From Kuschelorhynchus macadamiae (lineage: Eukaryota; Arthropoda; Insecta; Coleoptera; Curculionidae), in NCBI GenBank assembly GCA_030620095.1, contig JAUTXW010000326.1, positions 409,501-473,500 on the forward strand: a stretch of 64,000 nucleotides of DNA, given 5' to 3'. The first letter of the stretch is position 1. Each line of letters starts with the position of its first letter. A model generated the notes under the pieces. That model saw nothing but the letters and a program-made list of their open reading frames with translations. It ran no database searches and was not told where the DNA came from. Below, piece after piece: positions 1 through 11,789 of this stretch. The translations under genes and the position numbers were made by a program.

Positions 1-1012
1 TACGTCACGCATTTAAAAAAAACTATTGTATGAACTGACAAGTCGCTTTCGAGAAAAAAAATCTATTTTGATTCACGGCTGTATCACCTTTGGTCCAGTT
101 TTAGTTGGAGTTAGAATTGCTTAAAACTCTACACAATTGGTTCCTTGGATCATGGAAAAAAGTGTTTATAAATGTCTTTGCACAAATACTCTATTTTTGA
201 GATGCAGGGTGTTAAAATTTAGAAAAAAAATATATATTTTTTTAATTTAGCATCGTGTATCTCAAAAATAAGGAATTTCGGGTTATATATTTACTAAAAC
301 GTTCTTGAAATGATCCAAACTTTGAATAAATAGACAAATAGTTTATTTATTTAATGGATCCAAAGAATTTTGAGCAAATCTGACTTCATTAAACTGGATC
401 AGAGGTGCCAGAGGCATGGATCAAAATAGAATTAGTCTTTTTTTCTCAAAAACTTATCGATCACAAAATACTATAAGAGACATTTTCTGTGTATTTTTTC
501 ATGCCCTAAACGATAAAGTTAACAGTTTCTTAAAAAATATACTGGCGTGTAATTTTTTTAAAAAAAGTTAAGGATGGTTACCCGTTGTTAAAGAAAAAGC
601 TGCTGAATACTTTAAATATATATCCGTTAGAAACTTATGAGGTTGCTTCAAATCTTAGTTGCGAAAAATACAAAAACGACACTTCTATTTATTAATTATC
701 TATATATGTTTGGTTAGGCAAATATATCTTGCATGCGAAATTTAATTTAAGTGGTCATATAATAATTTTTTATTATTATTTTGTGTAATCCTAAATATTT
801 ATTTTTTTATGTACTACTAAATTATAGCAACAAACCATTTTTAGACCTATAATAATTTTTTGACCTATTTTTTCAGCTTTGTTAACAAGATTATACCTAT
901 CTTAGACAATAAAACATATTTTGACTTTGACTAATCAAATAGTTGTTATTGTTTCGGTAAAAAATTTAATACATTGAACCTGAAATTTCGCGCAAAAAGC
1001 AAAGTATTACGT
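1..1012. other. AT-rich non-coding sequence
   Basis: No open frame of note and no recognisable domain on either strand. The sequence is AT-rich with many short A and T runs. It leads into the ATGGCGG-type repeat that starts near 1013. Confidence 0.5.
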
Positions 1013-1870
1013 AGGAACGAATCGGAACAATTTTGGTACCAATTCAAACAAAATGGCGACCTAGTGAATTGTTAAATAAACTATTATTTAAAAACTACTT
1101 ATCGAATTTACCTGATTCTTTGCACAAAAATCAAGTTTTATGTAGGAATGGGTCTAGAAAATTATAGTATGAATCCAAGATGGTGAATCAAAATGGCGGC
1201 ATAATAAAATATTTCAAAAATTAGCCTGAAAAAGTGCTTATTAGATTGATCTCAATTTTTGTGCAATAATTAAGTGTGATATAGAGATGAACTGGTAAAA
1301 TTGTGGTACGAATTCACGATGGCGGAATAAAATGGCGGCAAAATAAAATGTTTGTTTCAGAAAAAAATCACACTCCCGAGATCTTCACGTTTTAGTGTCC
1401 CTAGATTGCAATGAAAAAACGTGTTTCTCAATTCCATCGATCTGTCTGTCTGTCAGTTCGGCAAAACAAAATGGTGTCATAATTATCCAATTTACCTGAA
1501 ATGTTGCCCAAAAATGAAGTATTAGAATGAAATAGTAACATTGTGGTACGAATTCAAGAAGGCAAAATAAAATGACGCCTAATAAAATGTAAAAAAAATC
1601 AGCCTGAAAAACTACTTATTAGTTTTATTTCAAACATCGTCCAAGAATTAAGTGTGATATAAAAATAAACTTGTATAAATTGTAGTACGAATTCAAGATG
1701 GAGGAATAAAATGACGGCAAAACAAACTGTTTAAAAGTAAAAAAACCTCTTATTTAATGGATGCACAAGAAATAAATATGATATACTGGTACACTGATAA
1801 AATTTTAGTATGAATTCAACATGATGGAACAAAATGGCGTTTTAATTAAATGTTTAAAATACGGAGTAAA
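1013..1870 (+). repeat. ATGGCGG-type diverged tandem repeat array
   Basis: About five diverged units of roughly 160-180 bp. Each carries 'GGTACGAATTCAAGATGG', then 'AAAATGGCGGC', then 'AATAAAATGTTT', an 'AAAACTACTTATTAG' stretch and 'AAGTGTGATATAGA'. A subunit with CTCCCGAGATCTTCACG and a GATCTGTCTGTCTGTC run (1371-1455) interrupts it. Related units recur at 2880-3230, 32560-32830 and 56930-57480, and inverted at about 3690-3800. This is a dispersed repeat family, non-coding in every frame. Confidence 0.75.
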
Positions 1871-2879
1871 AAATTACCTATTGTGTGACATAGAAGTCGC
1901 ACTTCACTAATCCTAATAAAAGTAAAATCATAACGAGGAAAGTTCCAGCTGAATCAGTTTATATCTCAATATTAGATGGATCGAATCTCTCTTTCTTCAG
2001 CAGAATATTTTTAGTGTCTTGTTCGTTGCAAATTGTTTGAAAATTAAAAATTCGAGTTATATAAATGTTTTTTTATTTTTTCCCAACGCAGCCACAAACC
2101 TCCAGTTTGGCGCCCATTTTACGGGAGCCCTGACATGATGTCATGGATTTTTAACACTAATGGCGGGAATAGAGTGTATCTATATACTGTACATATTTTA
2201 TTTTGGTTTGACTGACTTAGACAAAAGTGACGTGGTTGCAGAAAGATATACAGAATTTTGTATTTTACGAGCCAGATATACACTTACATTTGTTTAAATA
2301 TGCATGCCTAGTATATTGTGTTATAATTCCGGTTTCAGTAATCTCACAATTAGGAAGAAACATTTTGATGCGGAAGGTGTAAAAATGAGGAACTGCTGGA
2401 CACACTTTTTCGAAGGATTGAGGAGGGGTGATTATATACAAAAAAATCAAAACATATGACGTTATAATATATTATGAAATAACAATAAAATATATTAATG
2501 TTAAAAACGGAGAAAATACACATTAAAAATTTGAAACAAAACAAAGCTTTAACATAACGTAGCTAGAGCAGTATATTTATAAATTTAAAATATGTTTTTT
2601 TATCTGTGAGTCAAATCGTTGGGAACAAAATAATACTTTGCACCCACTTCCGATTCTCCTGACAGGGAGGAGGGCAGCTATTTATGGGGAACAATCTAAG
2701 GCAAAAATCAGTCTTACTCCGAGACATAATAGCTGCCTTTTACTTACCTCATGAGAAGAAAGTCTTGTAACCATAGAAAAATGCACCCTCCCAGATTTTT
2801 GCAATCTTTGCGTTTTAGGATCCCTAGATCATGAAACATGTTCTCCCATTTCTGCATAGAATTGACTTCAAGTTTTGAT
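1871..2879. other. Intergenic, no gene seen
   Basis: Only short chance frames. A copy of the 'GAGGAAAGTTCC' motif lies near 1937, and a CCTCCCAGATTTTTGCAATC block of the ATGGCGG family at 2788-2850. A small imperfect inverted repeat (GGGCAGCTATT / AATAGCTGCC) lies around 2672-2735. Confidence 0.45.
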
Positions 2880-3800
2880 AAAAAAACAAGGGTCACGGGA
2901 TGATTACGTTATGGAGAAACAAAATGGCGGTCTGACAAAATGCTAAAAAAATAATTATTAATAAACTATCTCAAATACAAAAATCTAGTGCCATATAAGG
3001 ATAAAGTAGTAACATTTTGGTGTAAAGCCATTATGGCGGATCAAAATGGCCGCCTAATAAAATTCAGTCCAAAAAATTACTTATCCAATTAATTGACTTC
3101 GAAATTTGCACAAAAATCAAATTTGAGACAGGAATAACTTGGTAAAATTTTGGTCCCAATCCAGTATGGCAAAATCAAAATAGCGGACTAATAAAATGCT
3201 GAAATATTCGGTAAAACTCCATTTCCTGGAATAAAGTCTTGTTTTCGTGAAGGACAATAATAAATAAGATAATTTGTTTTTATATACTATGTAAATAAAG
3301 AGAAAAAAATATTAATAATGATAATAACATTAATATAAAAAACAGTAAATTTGCCTTTACTCAGAACTTCCGTCGTCATCGTAGAGAATTCCAATACCTA
3401 CAGATAACACATTTTATGCATCCATATAATTATTTGTTAATAAAATAACTAAATGACCATTTATAGGGTTTGTACAGTAATTGCTAAATAATTATATTCA
3501 TATATAAATTATGTAATCTAAACGTAGTGGAATTTTGTACCGGGAAAGTTCTGGGTAAAGGCGAATTTACCCATTTTTTATGTTTTTAATTTCTTTTTAT
3601 ATTATTATTTATTTTTTTAACGTTATTTACATAGTCTATAAGAAATAACATATATCATATCTATAAAAAGAGTTTATTCCAAGAAACGAGATTTTACCGA
3701 TTATTTAAATGCTATAATATGCTGCCATTTTGTTTTACCACCTGTTTCACAGTTAATTTTTGCATAAAATTTAAAGCCAATTAGAAATAAGTAGTTTTTT
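2880..3800. repeat. Foldback repeat with ATGGCGG units outside and GGAAAGTTC core inside
   Basis: The left arm (about 3178-3380) and right arm (about 3540-3740) are inverted copies. The left reads CGGTAAAACTCCATTTCCTG through to TTTGCCTTTACTCAGAACTTCC. The reverse complement of the right reads CGGTAAAATCTCGTTTCTTG through to CGCCTTTACCCAGAACTTTCC. ATGGCGG-type units lie outside each arm (2880-3180, and inverted at 3690-3800). The core motif also occurs singly near 1937, 22600, 29770 and 40983. It is a non-coding foldback or MITE-like composite. Confidence 0.6.
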
Positions 3801-3898
3801 GGTACTAAAGCGCCCATGCCCTAAAAGGAAAGATCTACAAAAATATCGGAGGGTGATTTTTTCGGTATTACAACACTTAGTACGTCCCTCTTATTATA

Positions 3899-4612
3899 CA
3901 CAGCTATTCACGCTCAGTGGCCTATACGTGAACCAATGATTAGATTACTTTGAAAATTTGGCTCTGGCCATAGATGAACATGAACTTTGTTTTTAAAATA
4001 TTTTAAATTGAGCTGGTCCTACCTTAAACCGGTGCCGACATCCGTTTTCTAAATGGAATGCCCTGTATATTATTACATTTTTGTATTATCCTGAACATTG
4101 TAAACACGTTCTGTGTTATTTTTCCTATACTTCGGGTTTGAACAAAATTATTTTAATTTATTTTTTTTAACAATTCATTAAAAAATGAAATAATTCCAAC
4201 ATAAAATAAAATATAAATAAATAACTAAATATTCCCCTCCCATATGTCCGTCCCTGCCTCATTTCAACTGTTTTCGAGAAAATGGTGCTTGAAAATTGAC
4301 ATTTTTGACCCTTTAAAGCTTTGTAACTGTAACTGACAAAAGACTTTCTCGAAAACAGTTGAATTTAGGTATAGAAAAACCTAATACAAAAAATGTTTAG
4401 AATATTCAGGACAAACATGTAAAAATATAAAAGGCATTCCATTTAGAAAACGGATGTTGTCACCGGTTTAAGGTAGAACCGATAACACCACACAGTTTAA
4501 AATATTTTAAACAGATAGTTTATATTCATCTACGGCCAGAGCCAAAATTTCAAAGAAATCTATTCATTGGTTCTGCAGATACTTTTAATAGGCCACTGAG
4601 CGTGAATAACCC
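3899..4612. mobile_element. TA-flanked foldback MITE
   Basis: Both ends carry TATTCACGCTCAGTGGCC-type inverted termini. The similarity runs inward for about 200 bp on each side, including the shared block 'TTAAACCGGTG(C/A)C' and 'CGTTTTCTAAATGGAATGCC'. A central pair around TCAACTGTTTTCGAGAAA is also inverted. TA lies immediately outside both ends (3897-3898 and 4613-4614). There is no coding capacity, so it is a non-autonomous element, probably mobilised by a Tc1/mariner-type transposase. Confidence 0.65.
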
Positions 4613-4778
4613 TATATATAATAGATTATTTCTAGAACATTGCTATTTGGGCATTTAGGGGACCCTGCATCCAATCAATGGGATTTTGGCCGCCCAAAAA
4701 AAAATCCCCAAATTTTCAATGTGCCGAACGCAATCCTATGTTTAACATAGAATGCAAGCTTCTACGGCTTTGGTCAAT

Positions 4779-5004
4779 AAAGAAATCATGGATGCATCTT
4801 GGTATTAGAGAGTCAAAATAGAATCACTTTCCGACGTTTGGCCGTCGATTGCGCGAGGAATCTTCAGAGATCTTTACTTTTCGAGAATGGTGTTCCGATC
4901 TCTTGGAGTAAAGGTCCCTGAGAATGCCTTGTACAACCGGCAACGAAACGTCAGAAAGTGTTTCCATTTTAACACTGTCTAATCCCAAGAACCATGATTT
5001 CTTT
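4779..5004. repeat. Decayed inverted pair of Penelope-type tails with hammerhead-like cores
   Basis: The 5' AAAGAAATCATG (4779) is the exact inverse of CATGATTTCTTT ending at 5004. Between them, ATCACTTTCCGACGTTTGG pairs with CGAAACGTCAGAAAGTG. The right half (plus strand) reads CTGAGAATGCC ... GGCAACGAAACGTC, resembling a hammerhead core with helix II UGCC/GGCA and a palindromic ACGU followed by C. The left half is the same on the minus strand and more decayed (CTGAAGATTCC ... AAACGTC). The family assignment rests on similarity to the better preserved pairs at 33.75 and 60.3 kb. Confidence 0.5.
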
Positions 5005-5538
5005 GAGAACAGTACTTCCAAAAAATGCTTAGTACGTTTTTAATCTTGTAACAATATTTTTATGGGTGTCCCGATTGATCCTGCATTTGGAGTCAATAGG
5101 GAAAAAGGTTTATTTGCTTAAATATTCTTGATTAGCCCCGCCTTTGAGGTCAATAGGGACAAAATAATAATTTTAGGAAATTTTCTTGCTGATGTCATTT
5201 TAAAATTTGCTGTTTTACCAACATATGGCTAGAAAATTGGGCCCATTTTAATAGGACGCTTACGGTATTTTGTTTAAAAAATAAGAAAACAAATATAATA
5301 GAAATAAACTATAATTCTAAAAAAATATTTTTAACCAGTAAATATTGAAAAAAATTAACAAAAAACTTAACCTAGATAGTTAACAAAAACATTTTTATGT
5401 AGAAATTAAAATATTTGGTTCTGTATTCATTCTAAGAAAATTAACAAAATATTTTTAAGCAGAAAAGTTTAAAAATCAATCAAACAACTAGAGAATCGCA
5501 GGAACTAACATCAGTCTAAATAGTATATGTGTTTCATA
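5005..5538. other. Non-coding; two related ~75-bp blocks
   Basis: No coding signal. A phrase like GAGTCAATAGGGA occurs near 5090 and again as GAGGTCAATAGGGA near 5147, with similar upstream sequence (TTGATCCTGCATTTG / TTAGCCCCGCCTTTG). This suggests an old short tandem duplication. Confidence 0.4.
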
Positions 5539-5853
5539 TTAACGGGAAACTCTTATCGTCCTCGACGTAAAACATGTGGGTAAGGAAGTTTTTTTAATTT
5601 GCCCCAAATTAATTATACATGTGTCATCGACAGCAAGGAAAATAAAATAGTTCTTTTTTCTATTAGGTGTCATAAACTTAACTTCGACATCCCTCCCTAA
5701 TCCTATAACTCGCCCTACAAAATACTTGTTGCCCTTGTTTGTTTCAAATTGCACCTCCATAAAATTATCAATAGAAACATCTTTTGCGATTTGTTGTGAA
5801 TTTTTCATCATATTGGTGATCGACTTCGTGTTCGAATAATGAACTTGAATCAA
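5539..5853 (-). pseudogene. C-terminal module of an insect transposase-like protein (remnant)
   Basis: A 104-codon minus-strand frame. Residues 30-85 have the spacing of a small beta-rich tail seen at the C-termini of many insect DDE-type (pogo/CENP-B-like) transposase proteins: a 'KYFVGRVI' strand, a 'VEVKFM' strand, a 'FIFLAVDD' strand and an 'I..LGQI' strand. No catalytic domain is recognisable upstream (higher coordinates). The ATG is arbitrary, and the sequence before it (after 5853) is not obviously coding. I read it as an orphan exon-like remnant; the family call is tentative. Confidence 0.35.
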
Positions 5854-5859
5854 CCTCGG

Positions 5860-6685
5860 TTACAGATGAGGCTGCGTCCAATCCCTGAGGCTTAGTTGTC
5901 CGTTGGTTTTAAAACTAAAAGACGGGAAATTTTTAACTATCTAAATCTAAATATTAGAAGAAAAAAATAACAATAAAATGTCATTGTCCGATCCTAAAAT
6001 GTTTTTAAAATATTTTGTTTAAGAATTTTCGAAATTACTTGTTTGATCATATGCTATTCCAAACGTGTTTTAAACTATACTTTTTCTACGGCTCATATTA
6101 GAGAGTGATTGACAACAGATGTCGGTACTAATACATATTCCAACACCTGTTATGATATGATTTATACCGTAACAAGTGAAGACATGGAGGAGATTTTTAT
6201 TATCGCTACTAGTACATATTCCAACACTTGTTATGGCATATTTTCAACATGCGAAATAGTCTTATAATGCTAAGTCATGGCTACCTTGGATTTGAAACCG
6301 CCCACGTCATGTTCTCAAAACTGGACAACAAAAATGGGGTGCATGTAATGGACACTTTTGGCATTTATCATCTACTTGAAAATGTTCAACAGTAAATAAT
6401 ATTTTAAAAGATAGTACCTACACAATATTAGAAAAAAATGTGTGAAATACCAGCTTTACAAGATATATTTAACCCCAGTGGTCCTACGGCTCATTTTCTA
6501 ACCTAGGGCTCGTGCTAATAATAATATCAAGTCCTATGAAACTAGTGTTTTAATATACTATTATGGACGTGTAATGCACAATAATTTTTACGTCTCTCCA
6601 AAAATAACGTTTGGAAATAAATAGGAGCGTTAAATTCAAATTACAAATAAACGAGAATTGTTTAATTTGTGTGTCGCCGTGAAAA
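5860..6685. other. Non-coding; short tandem duplication
   Basis: No gene. Two copies of a TACATATTCCAACACNTGTTATG block at about 6130 and 6212, some 82 bp apart, indicate a short tandem duplication. The rest is AT-rich. Confidence 0.4.
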
Positions 6686-6689
6686 TTTC

Positions 6690-6790
6690 AGTATGGTTAA
6701 CGAGACGAATTCTTGACTCGGTTTGTCAGTGATATAACGCTGGTTCGAATCCGTCTGTGAGCACAGCCCTTTCTAACTAACTAACTAACA
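6690..6790 (+). repeat. tRNA-derived SINE-like element
   Basis: The sequence at 6742-6752 is a perfect RNA polymerase III B box (GGTTCGAATCC) inside a T-arm-like context. About 40-50 bp upstream, TGGTTAACGAGACG is a possible decayed A box. About 20 bp downstream is a short (CTAA)n tail (6773-6790), typical of SINE 3' ends. A full cloverleaf does not fold, so this is not called as a functional tRNA gene. Confidence 0.5.
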
Positions 6791-8600
6791 TTTGCTCAAT
6801 TTTTGTGGTAAAAAACAGAAAAAAAATTAAAATGTATCTACATTATGCGCTATCCCATTCACGCCGGTTAGAGGCCGGGTGAAGTAGAATATAATATGGA
6901 AGAGATAGAGGAAGATGGTGCAGATATACTGTTTGTCGGCAGGTCGCCTGCTAAGGACCAAAGATTACACCCTAACCCAAAACTTAACAGCACGACGATG
7001 GGATACGGGTTGGGGGGCCGGCGTGACCAAGGACCTTTATTCGTATCCCACGGCAAAATAAAGAAAAGCTTTCTGTTCTAAACCAAAGATAAAGAGTTTA
7101 AATTAAAATATAAGAGCTGTTAAATATATAAATACAATATTTGCACATTTCTTTAGTACACAAATTTATTTGTAAATAACATTTCATAAAATAATCGCTT
7201 TGGCATTGACATTACATTCCAATATTTCTTTATCACTTATATTACATAATATACTTATTATATTACGAAATTATTATAACAATATTAAAGTTAACATTAT
7301 ACATAGGATAATTAACATAGCATTTGCATGTTAAAACTAAAATAACTAATGTCTTTTAAAAAGTATCCAAGTAAAACATACATCAGAGAAATCTTGATCT
7401 ATATTTAGAAATGGGTATAAATAATTCCTGGAAATTAAAAGTAATAGTATCTTAAGTCCCCGAAAAAGGCAGTATCTTGTGTGTGTCTTTATTTCATGGG
7501 GGCGAAAGGGCTCAATTCTCGAAGTAAAACGTTACTTTAACAAATGTTTAAATCGACCAGTGACATCCTCTGTAAGGTTTAAGTAAGTCATTTCACAATA
7601 GATGTTCAATAACTAAAAAAATATTAGTCTCATATTATGAGTAACATACTCATATGATCTAATAAAATAATCTACTGTTTTATAGAAATATTAGCTAATA
7701 ATATTCGTTATGGGTGTAGAGTTTGTTAATGAAACCTCTGACTAAACCGCGCTTCATTGTAGTGTTCATATCAAACTAGAAGCATTAATATTGATAAACT
7801 TATGTTTTACTCTTATAAGAACTTAGTGTCTAAAAAGTTTTTTGAGAATGATAAAATAACTAGCCTGTTTCATAAAGGTTGCTAATAATTTCAGCTAATA
7901 TATAGTCAAGTTATGAATAGAATTATAAGTTCTCAATTTTATGTTACATAAAATTTTTCAATAAGGAGTAAAATAAAAAACTATATTAATATTTTATTAG
8001 GAGGGTCATCAGGCGCGCGGTGTTTAAAAGAATTTCTAATATATTTTTATTAAAATAATTTTGTGATTCGTGGGGTTTCATTATTTTATAATAGGCATTA
8101 AATGAGAAAACCTACGAAAAAAAATGAAAAATCCATCGAGCCTCAAAATCAAATTTGAAAAATGAGTCGAAAAAAGCGACTTGAACCAAGATAAAAGAAT
8201 ATGCAATTTCATATTTTACTCGGACAAACCTTACAAATAGACCGATGGTAAATAAATTTACTTTTATGCTGCTAATAAATATTTCTTAAGAAAATATGTT
8301 AGTTACTTCAATCCTCGTAATATTTAGTACATTTGGACTAATCAACCAATTCTACGCTATACCTTAGTATGTAAATGTAATGCTATACAAGATGTTTTAC
8401 AATACGATCGGGTGTCTAATAGATATTTACTATATAAGTGACTTAACAGCAGCACCGTGCTACGCACTCGTTTTGCAACTTCTACACGCGTATCTTAATA
8501 AGGTTAACTCACATGTATTGTACATTTTATCTACGTCTGATGCACAACTGTTAAAATACACACATATTTTATTAAACAAATTCTCCCTTTCTATTAGCTG
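6791..8600. other. Intergenic, no gene seen
   Basis: A GC-richer patch (6860-7080) has overlapping open frames on both strands, but neither resembles a known protein. The remainder is AT-rich with no domain, RNA gene or clear repeat. Confidence 0.4.
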
Positions 8601-8690
8601 TTACCGGTTTGCACTTTAATCCTGCCACTCTGCATTACCCCGGGCAATGTCAATTTAAGTATCGTTTTATTGACAGTTTTATTTTTTTTA

Positions 8691-10515
8691 GACAAAGTGA
8701 GGGAAACATTCCTTCGGATATTGAGCAGGAAGCATTTAGGGAAATTGACGGGTTGCTCCCCCAAAAAACCAGGCCAAAATATGAGTATATTTTCAATAGG
8801 TTCCAAAAATGGTGCAGAGAGAAGAATGTGCAGAACTATAGGAATGAAAAGCTACTTATTGTATACTTCGGGGAGTTACCTACTAACTATATGCCTTCAT
8901 CTCTCTCGGCGTTTTATTCTACGATAAGAACAATGATATCTATAAAACTCAATATTGATATCAGCAAATTTATATATTTAGTCGGCCGATTCAAAAGAAG
9001 ATCTGAGCTTTTATCAATAAAAAAAAGTCAAGAGTATTAACTAAAAGCAATATTACAACATTCCTTCTAGAAGCGGATGACAAAAAACACTTATTTATAA
9101 AAGTAGCATTGATTATTGGGCTTGCAGGAGCTTGTAGGCAAGAGAAGTTAACACATTTGTTGTTGGAAAATGTCAAGGATGAAGGGCGATGTTTTCATTT
9201 TTTTTTCATCGACAACGAAAACGAAAATAGCCTGGGAATTCTCTGTAACATCTAGAAATATTCAAGATACAGACATGGTTCAACTAGTTCGAAAATACAT
9301 TAATCATCGCCCAAGAACCTTAAACCACACAGGATAGTTACATCGACGATTTATTTCCGTCAGTTTAGCGCGAACGAGCCTTGCTGCAGTGACGTCGCCT
9401 GGCCCGCTCGAATGCGGTATTCCTATAGGAGGATAATATGGTTTAGCCTTTTGATGCTGTTATTTTGATTTTTAATGCAATAAATTACGACAAATTTTAC
9501 ATTAAACTAACAAAGCAGCATTACGATATGAATTTCGGTCAATAAGCAATGGTCATCAAAATGTTTTAGAAATTCATGTTGTTGTGTTCATATATTAATG
9601 AGTGCCTTCTCAATTCATGAAATTTTATTATATTATGTACTTTTATGACAGGATGTCCCAAATCGTTACATAGAAATAAGCACTTTTTCGAAATTTAGGT
9701 ACCTAAATGTATTAATTTAAAAAGCAAATAGATAACGTGATTCGCAAATAGGAAAGTAAAGAACATGATATTACGATTTTTTAATAATTGTTATTATTGT
9801 CATACATATTTTTGTCTAAATTAAAAAATAATATATTCTAGAGATTACAAAAGATACCTTAATATAACCACTTTTACAACGAAAATTGAATAAAAAAAAC
9901 CAATAACTACAGAGGCTTTTGATACCTAAGTATAAATAACTTTATGATTAATTAACAAGGTTGGAAAAACAACGCATTTCTATTACAGAGCAATGTAACT
10001 AATACTAAATCTTTAGACTGAGAAGGCCGGAGTACGTCACTCACCCGGTCATTGACCTTTGCGGTCGGCGAGAAACGACGAACGTTACGCTTACGAGAAG
10101 TAACTATCCTGTGTGGCTTATGATTCTTGATCTTCGCCCATGTAACATCGAGCATGGCAAGTTTTTCATCCAATTTCGAAACGGTGTGTGTGTGAAGCAA
10201 CCGATCGGCATTAATTCTTTTAGATCATTGCCAAAACAAATTGCTTTGTATCTCAAACTTGATCATCCGGAAGAATATACGGGGCATTGCTTCCGATGAT
10301 CATCTACGTCCCTATTGGCAGATTCAGGAGCTGATATTCTAACAGTAAAGTGCCATGGTGGCTGGCGATCCAACACGGTTGCAGAAAGCTACATTGAAAA
10401 TTATGCAGAAAATAAAAGAAAAATAGCATCCAAAATTCTGGGTGAAACGGGAGAAACTTTGGACAAGACTCGAAAAAAAAATGAAACAAAGCTATCAGAC
10501 GACCAGTTTAAATAA
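8691..10515 (+). pseudogene. Crypton-like tyrosine recombinase pseudogene, interrupted by a MITE
   Basis: A polypyrimidine-AG (ending 8690) resembles a splice acceptor. The N-terminal part (about 8691-9020) is a SAM-like core-binding domain with 'LPQKTRPKYEYIFNRFQKW' and a 'PSSLSAFYSTI' motif. After frame slips at an A run (about 9017) and a T run (about 9200), the text continues with 'GLAGACRQEKLTHL', containing the first catalytic Arg, and then 'LVRKYINHRP'. An 818-bp element splits it here; the frame resumes at 10139 with 'FFIQFRNGVCVKQPIGINSF'. The C-terminal catalytic part (10141-10515) has 'YTGHCFR' (HxxR), an in-frame TGA that looks like a mutated CGA, 'HGGWRSNTVAESYIENY' with the likely nucleophilic Tyr, and a Lys-rich tail. 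It matches the tyrosine recombinases common in insect genomes and is clearly broken. Confidence 0.8.
9312..10129. mobile_element. 818-bp TIR element with 9-bp target duplication (Mutator-like MITE candidate)
   Basis: The termini are inverted repeats: left CAAGAACCTTAAACCACACA and right (reverse complement) CAAGAATCATAAGCCACACA, both followed by GGATAGTTAC. The match is 27 of 30. The element is flanked by ATCATCGCC (9303-9311) and ATCTTCGCC (10130-10138), a 9-bp duplication with one mismatch. Removing the element and one copy restores the recombinase reading frame (…YINHRP|CNIEHGKFF…). Weaker similarity continues inward (GTGACGTCGCCTGG / GTGACGTACTCCGG). The 9-bp duplication suggests the Mutator superfamily. 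It has no coding capacity. Confidence 0.75.
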
Positions 10516-11348
10516 GAAAACAATGTATTGACTACAAATTTAGCAAACGTGGCTGCCTCGTCAGGAATTTATTTGGTGAAATATTGCAAAGATTGTACTA
10601 TTAATATTTATAATAAATAATTTTTCATGTTTTATAGTTTTTAATAAAATAATTTATAAAAGTCTTCTTCGCTTTTTTTATATTACAAATTTCAAATTTA
10701 AAAAGAATGAATGAGTGAAAATACGTGCGGTAATAAAAAGGAGTGCGGTAATGAAGCTCTTAACTCACGGACGTAGATAAAATAACTAATACCATTATTT
10801 GCATCTCTACGACAACAGTGCGCAAACCCAGGAAGTTTGGTAATTTAGAGAAAATATATAGATTTCGGAGTAACCTGCTAACGGTGTTTGCAATAATTAA
10901 TTAGGTATTTTAAAAATTTGAAAAATTTATTTTATGGAATATACATAAAAAACTAAGGACTCAATTGTTTCCATTTTTCACATTCTTTAGATCTTCAAAA
11001 ACGAATGAAGTATTATACTTAATAGTTAATACACTCATTTACAATAATTTGTATATATAAAGATATGAATGATAATATTTTCTATTTTCAAGACCAGGAG
11101 TGTTACAAATTATTAAATTTAAAATTACTTAAAAAGTTAGGTCCCGTACTTATTAGGCTATATAATTAGTTAATACTTCTCCTCATACACTCGTAACAAA
11201 TATTATTAACTAATGTTTTATGAAACTAAAAGTAATACAAGAAATTTATTTAGAAATTGCAAAATCCTTTGGAAATATGGTTGGAAGTTATTCAATTTAT
11301 GCATAATAATTTACCTAAGCGTTAGGATTAAAATGTGCACTAACACTA
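10516..11348. other. Non-coding spacer
   Basis: No gene. A 14-bp GACGTAGATAAAAT at 10770-10783 is the exact inverse of ATTTTATCTACGTC at 8524-8537, on the other side of the recombinase pseudogene. This could mark the outer limits of the Crypton-like insertion, but the evidence is slight. Confidence 0.35.
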
Positions 11349-11789
11349 TCGGACAAAAGTAAAGCAACTTTTATGATAAAGTCAAATATTTAAAATTAAA
11401 TTAATAACTGTGGAAATCAATAATCATGTAGCTTAAAGAATCATAGTAGGCTGCTATTGCAGGCAAAAACTGTCTTCAGATAAAAAATAACTTAATATTA
11501 TGTAATTATTTATTTCAATACACTTTATTGACGCGATAAAAGTAAAGCAGTTTTTAAGGGAACCGTATTTTATTTTATTTAAGAAAAGAAAGAACAAGAA
11601 ATAGGATTGAAGCATTATAACAATATAAAAACAATTTCTTAATAATTAATAGGATATCCATTGTTGGATTTAACTTTTTGGCAATGACGCGGCATTGATA
11701 AAATTAAATTTTGGATAGTAATAATGACTTATTCGTCGAAACTTCGTTAATTTTATCAATTAAGGACTATTTATTTGTAAGCCGAATAT

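Noticed and set aside
6690..6763. Functional tRNA gene
   Set aside because: Perfect B box, but the acceptor and D arms do not pair and the A box is poor; called SINE-like instead.
6868..7081. GC-richer patch with open frames on both strands
   Set aside because: Neither translation resembles a protein family and there are no splice sites or conserved motifs; left as non-coding.
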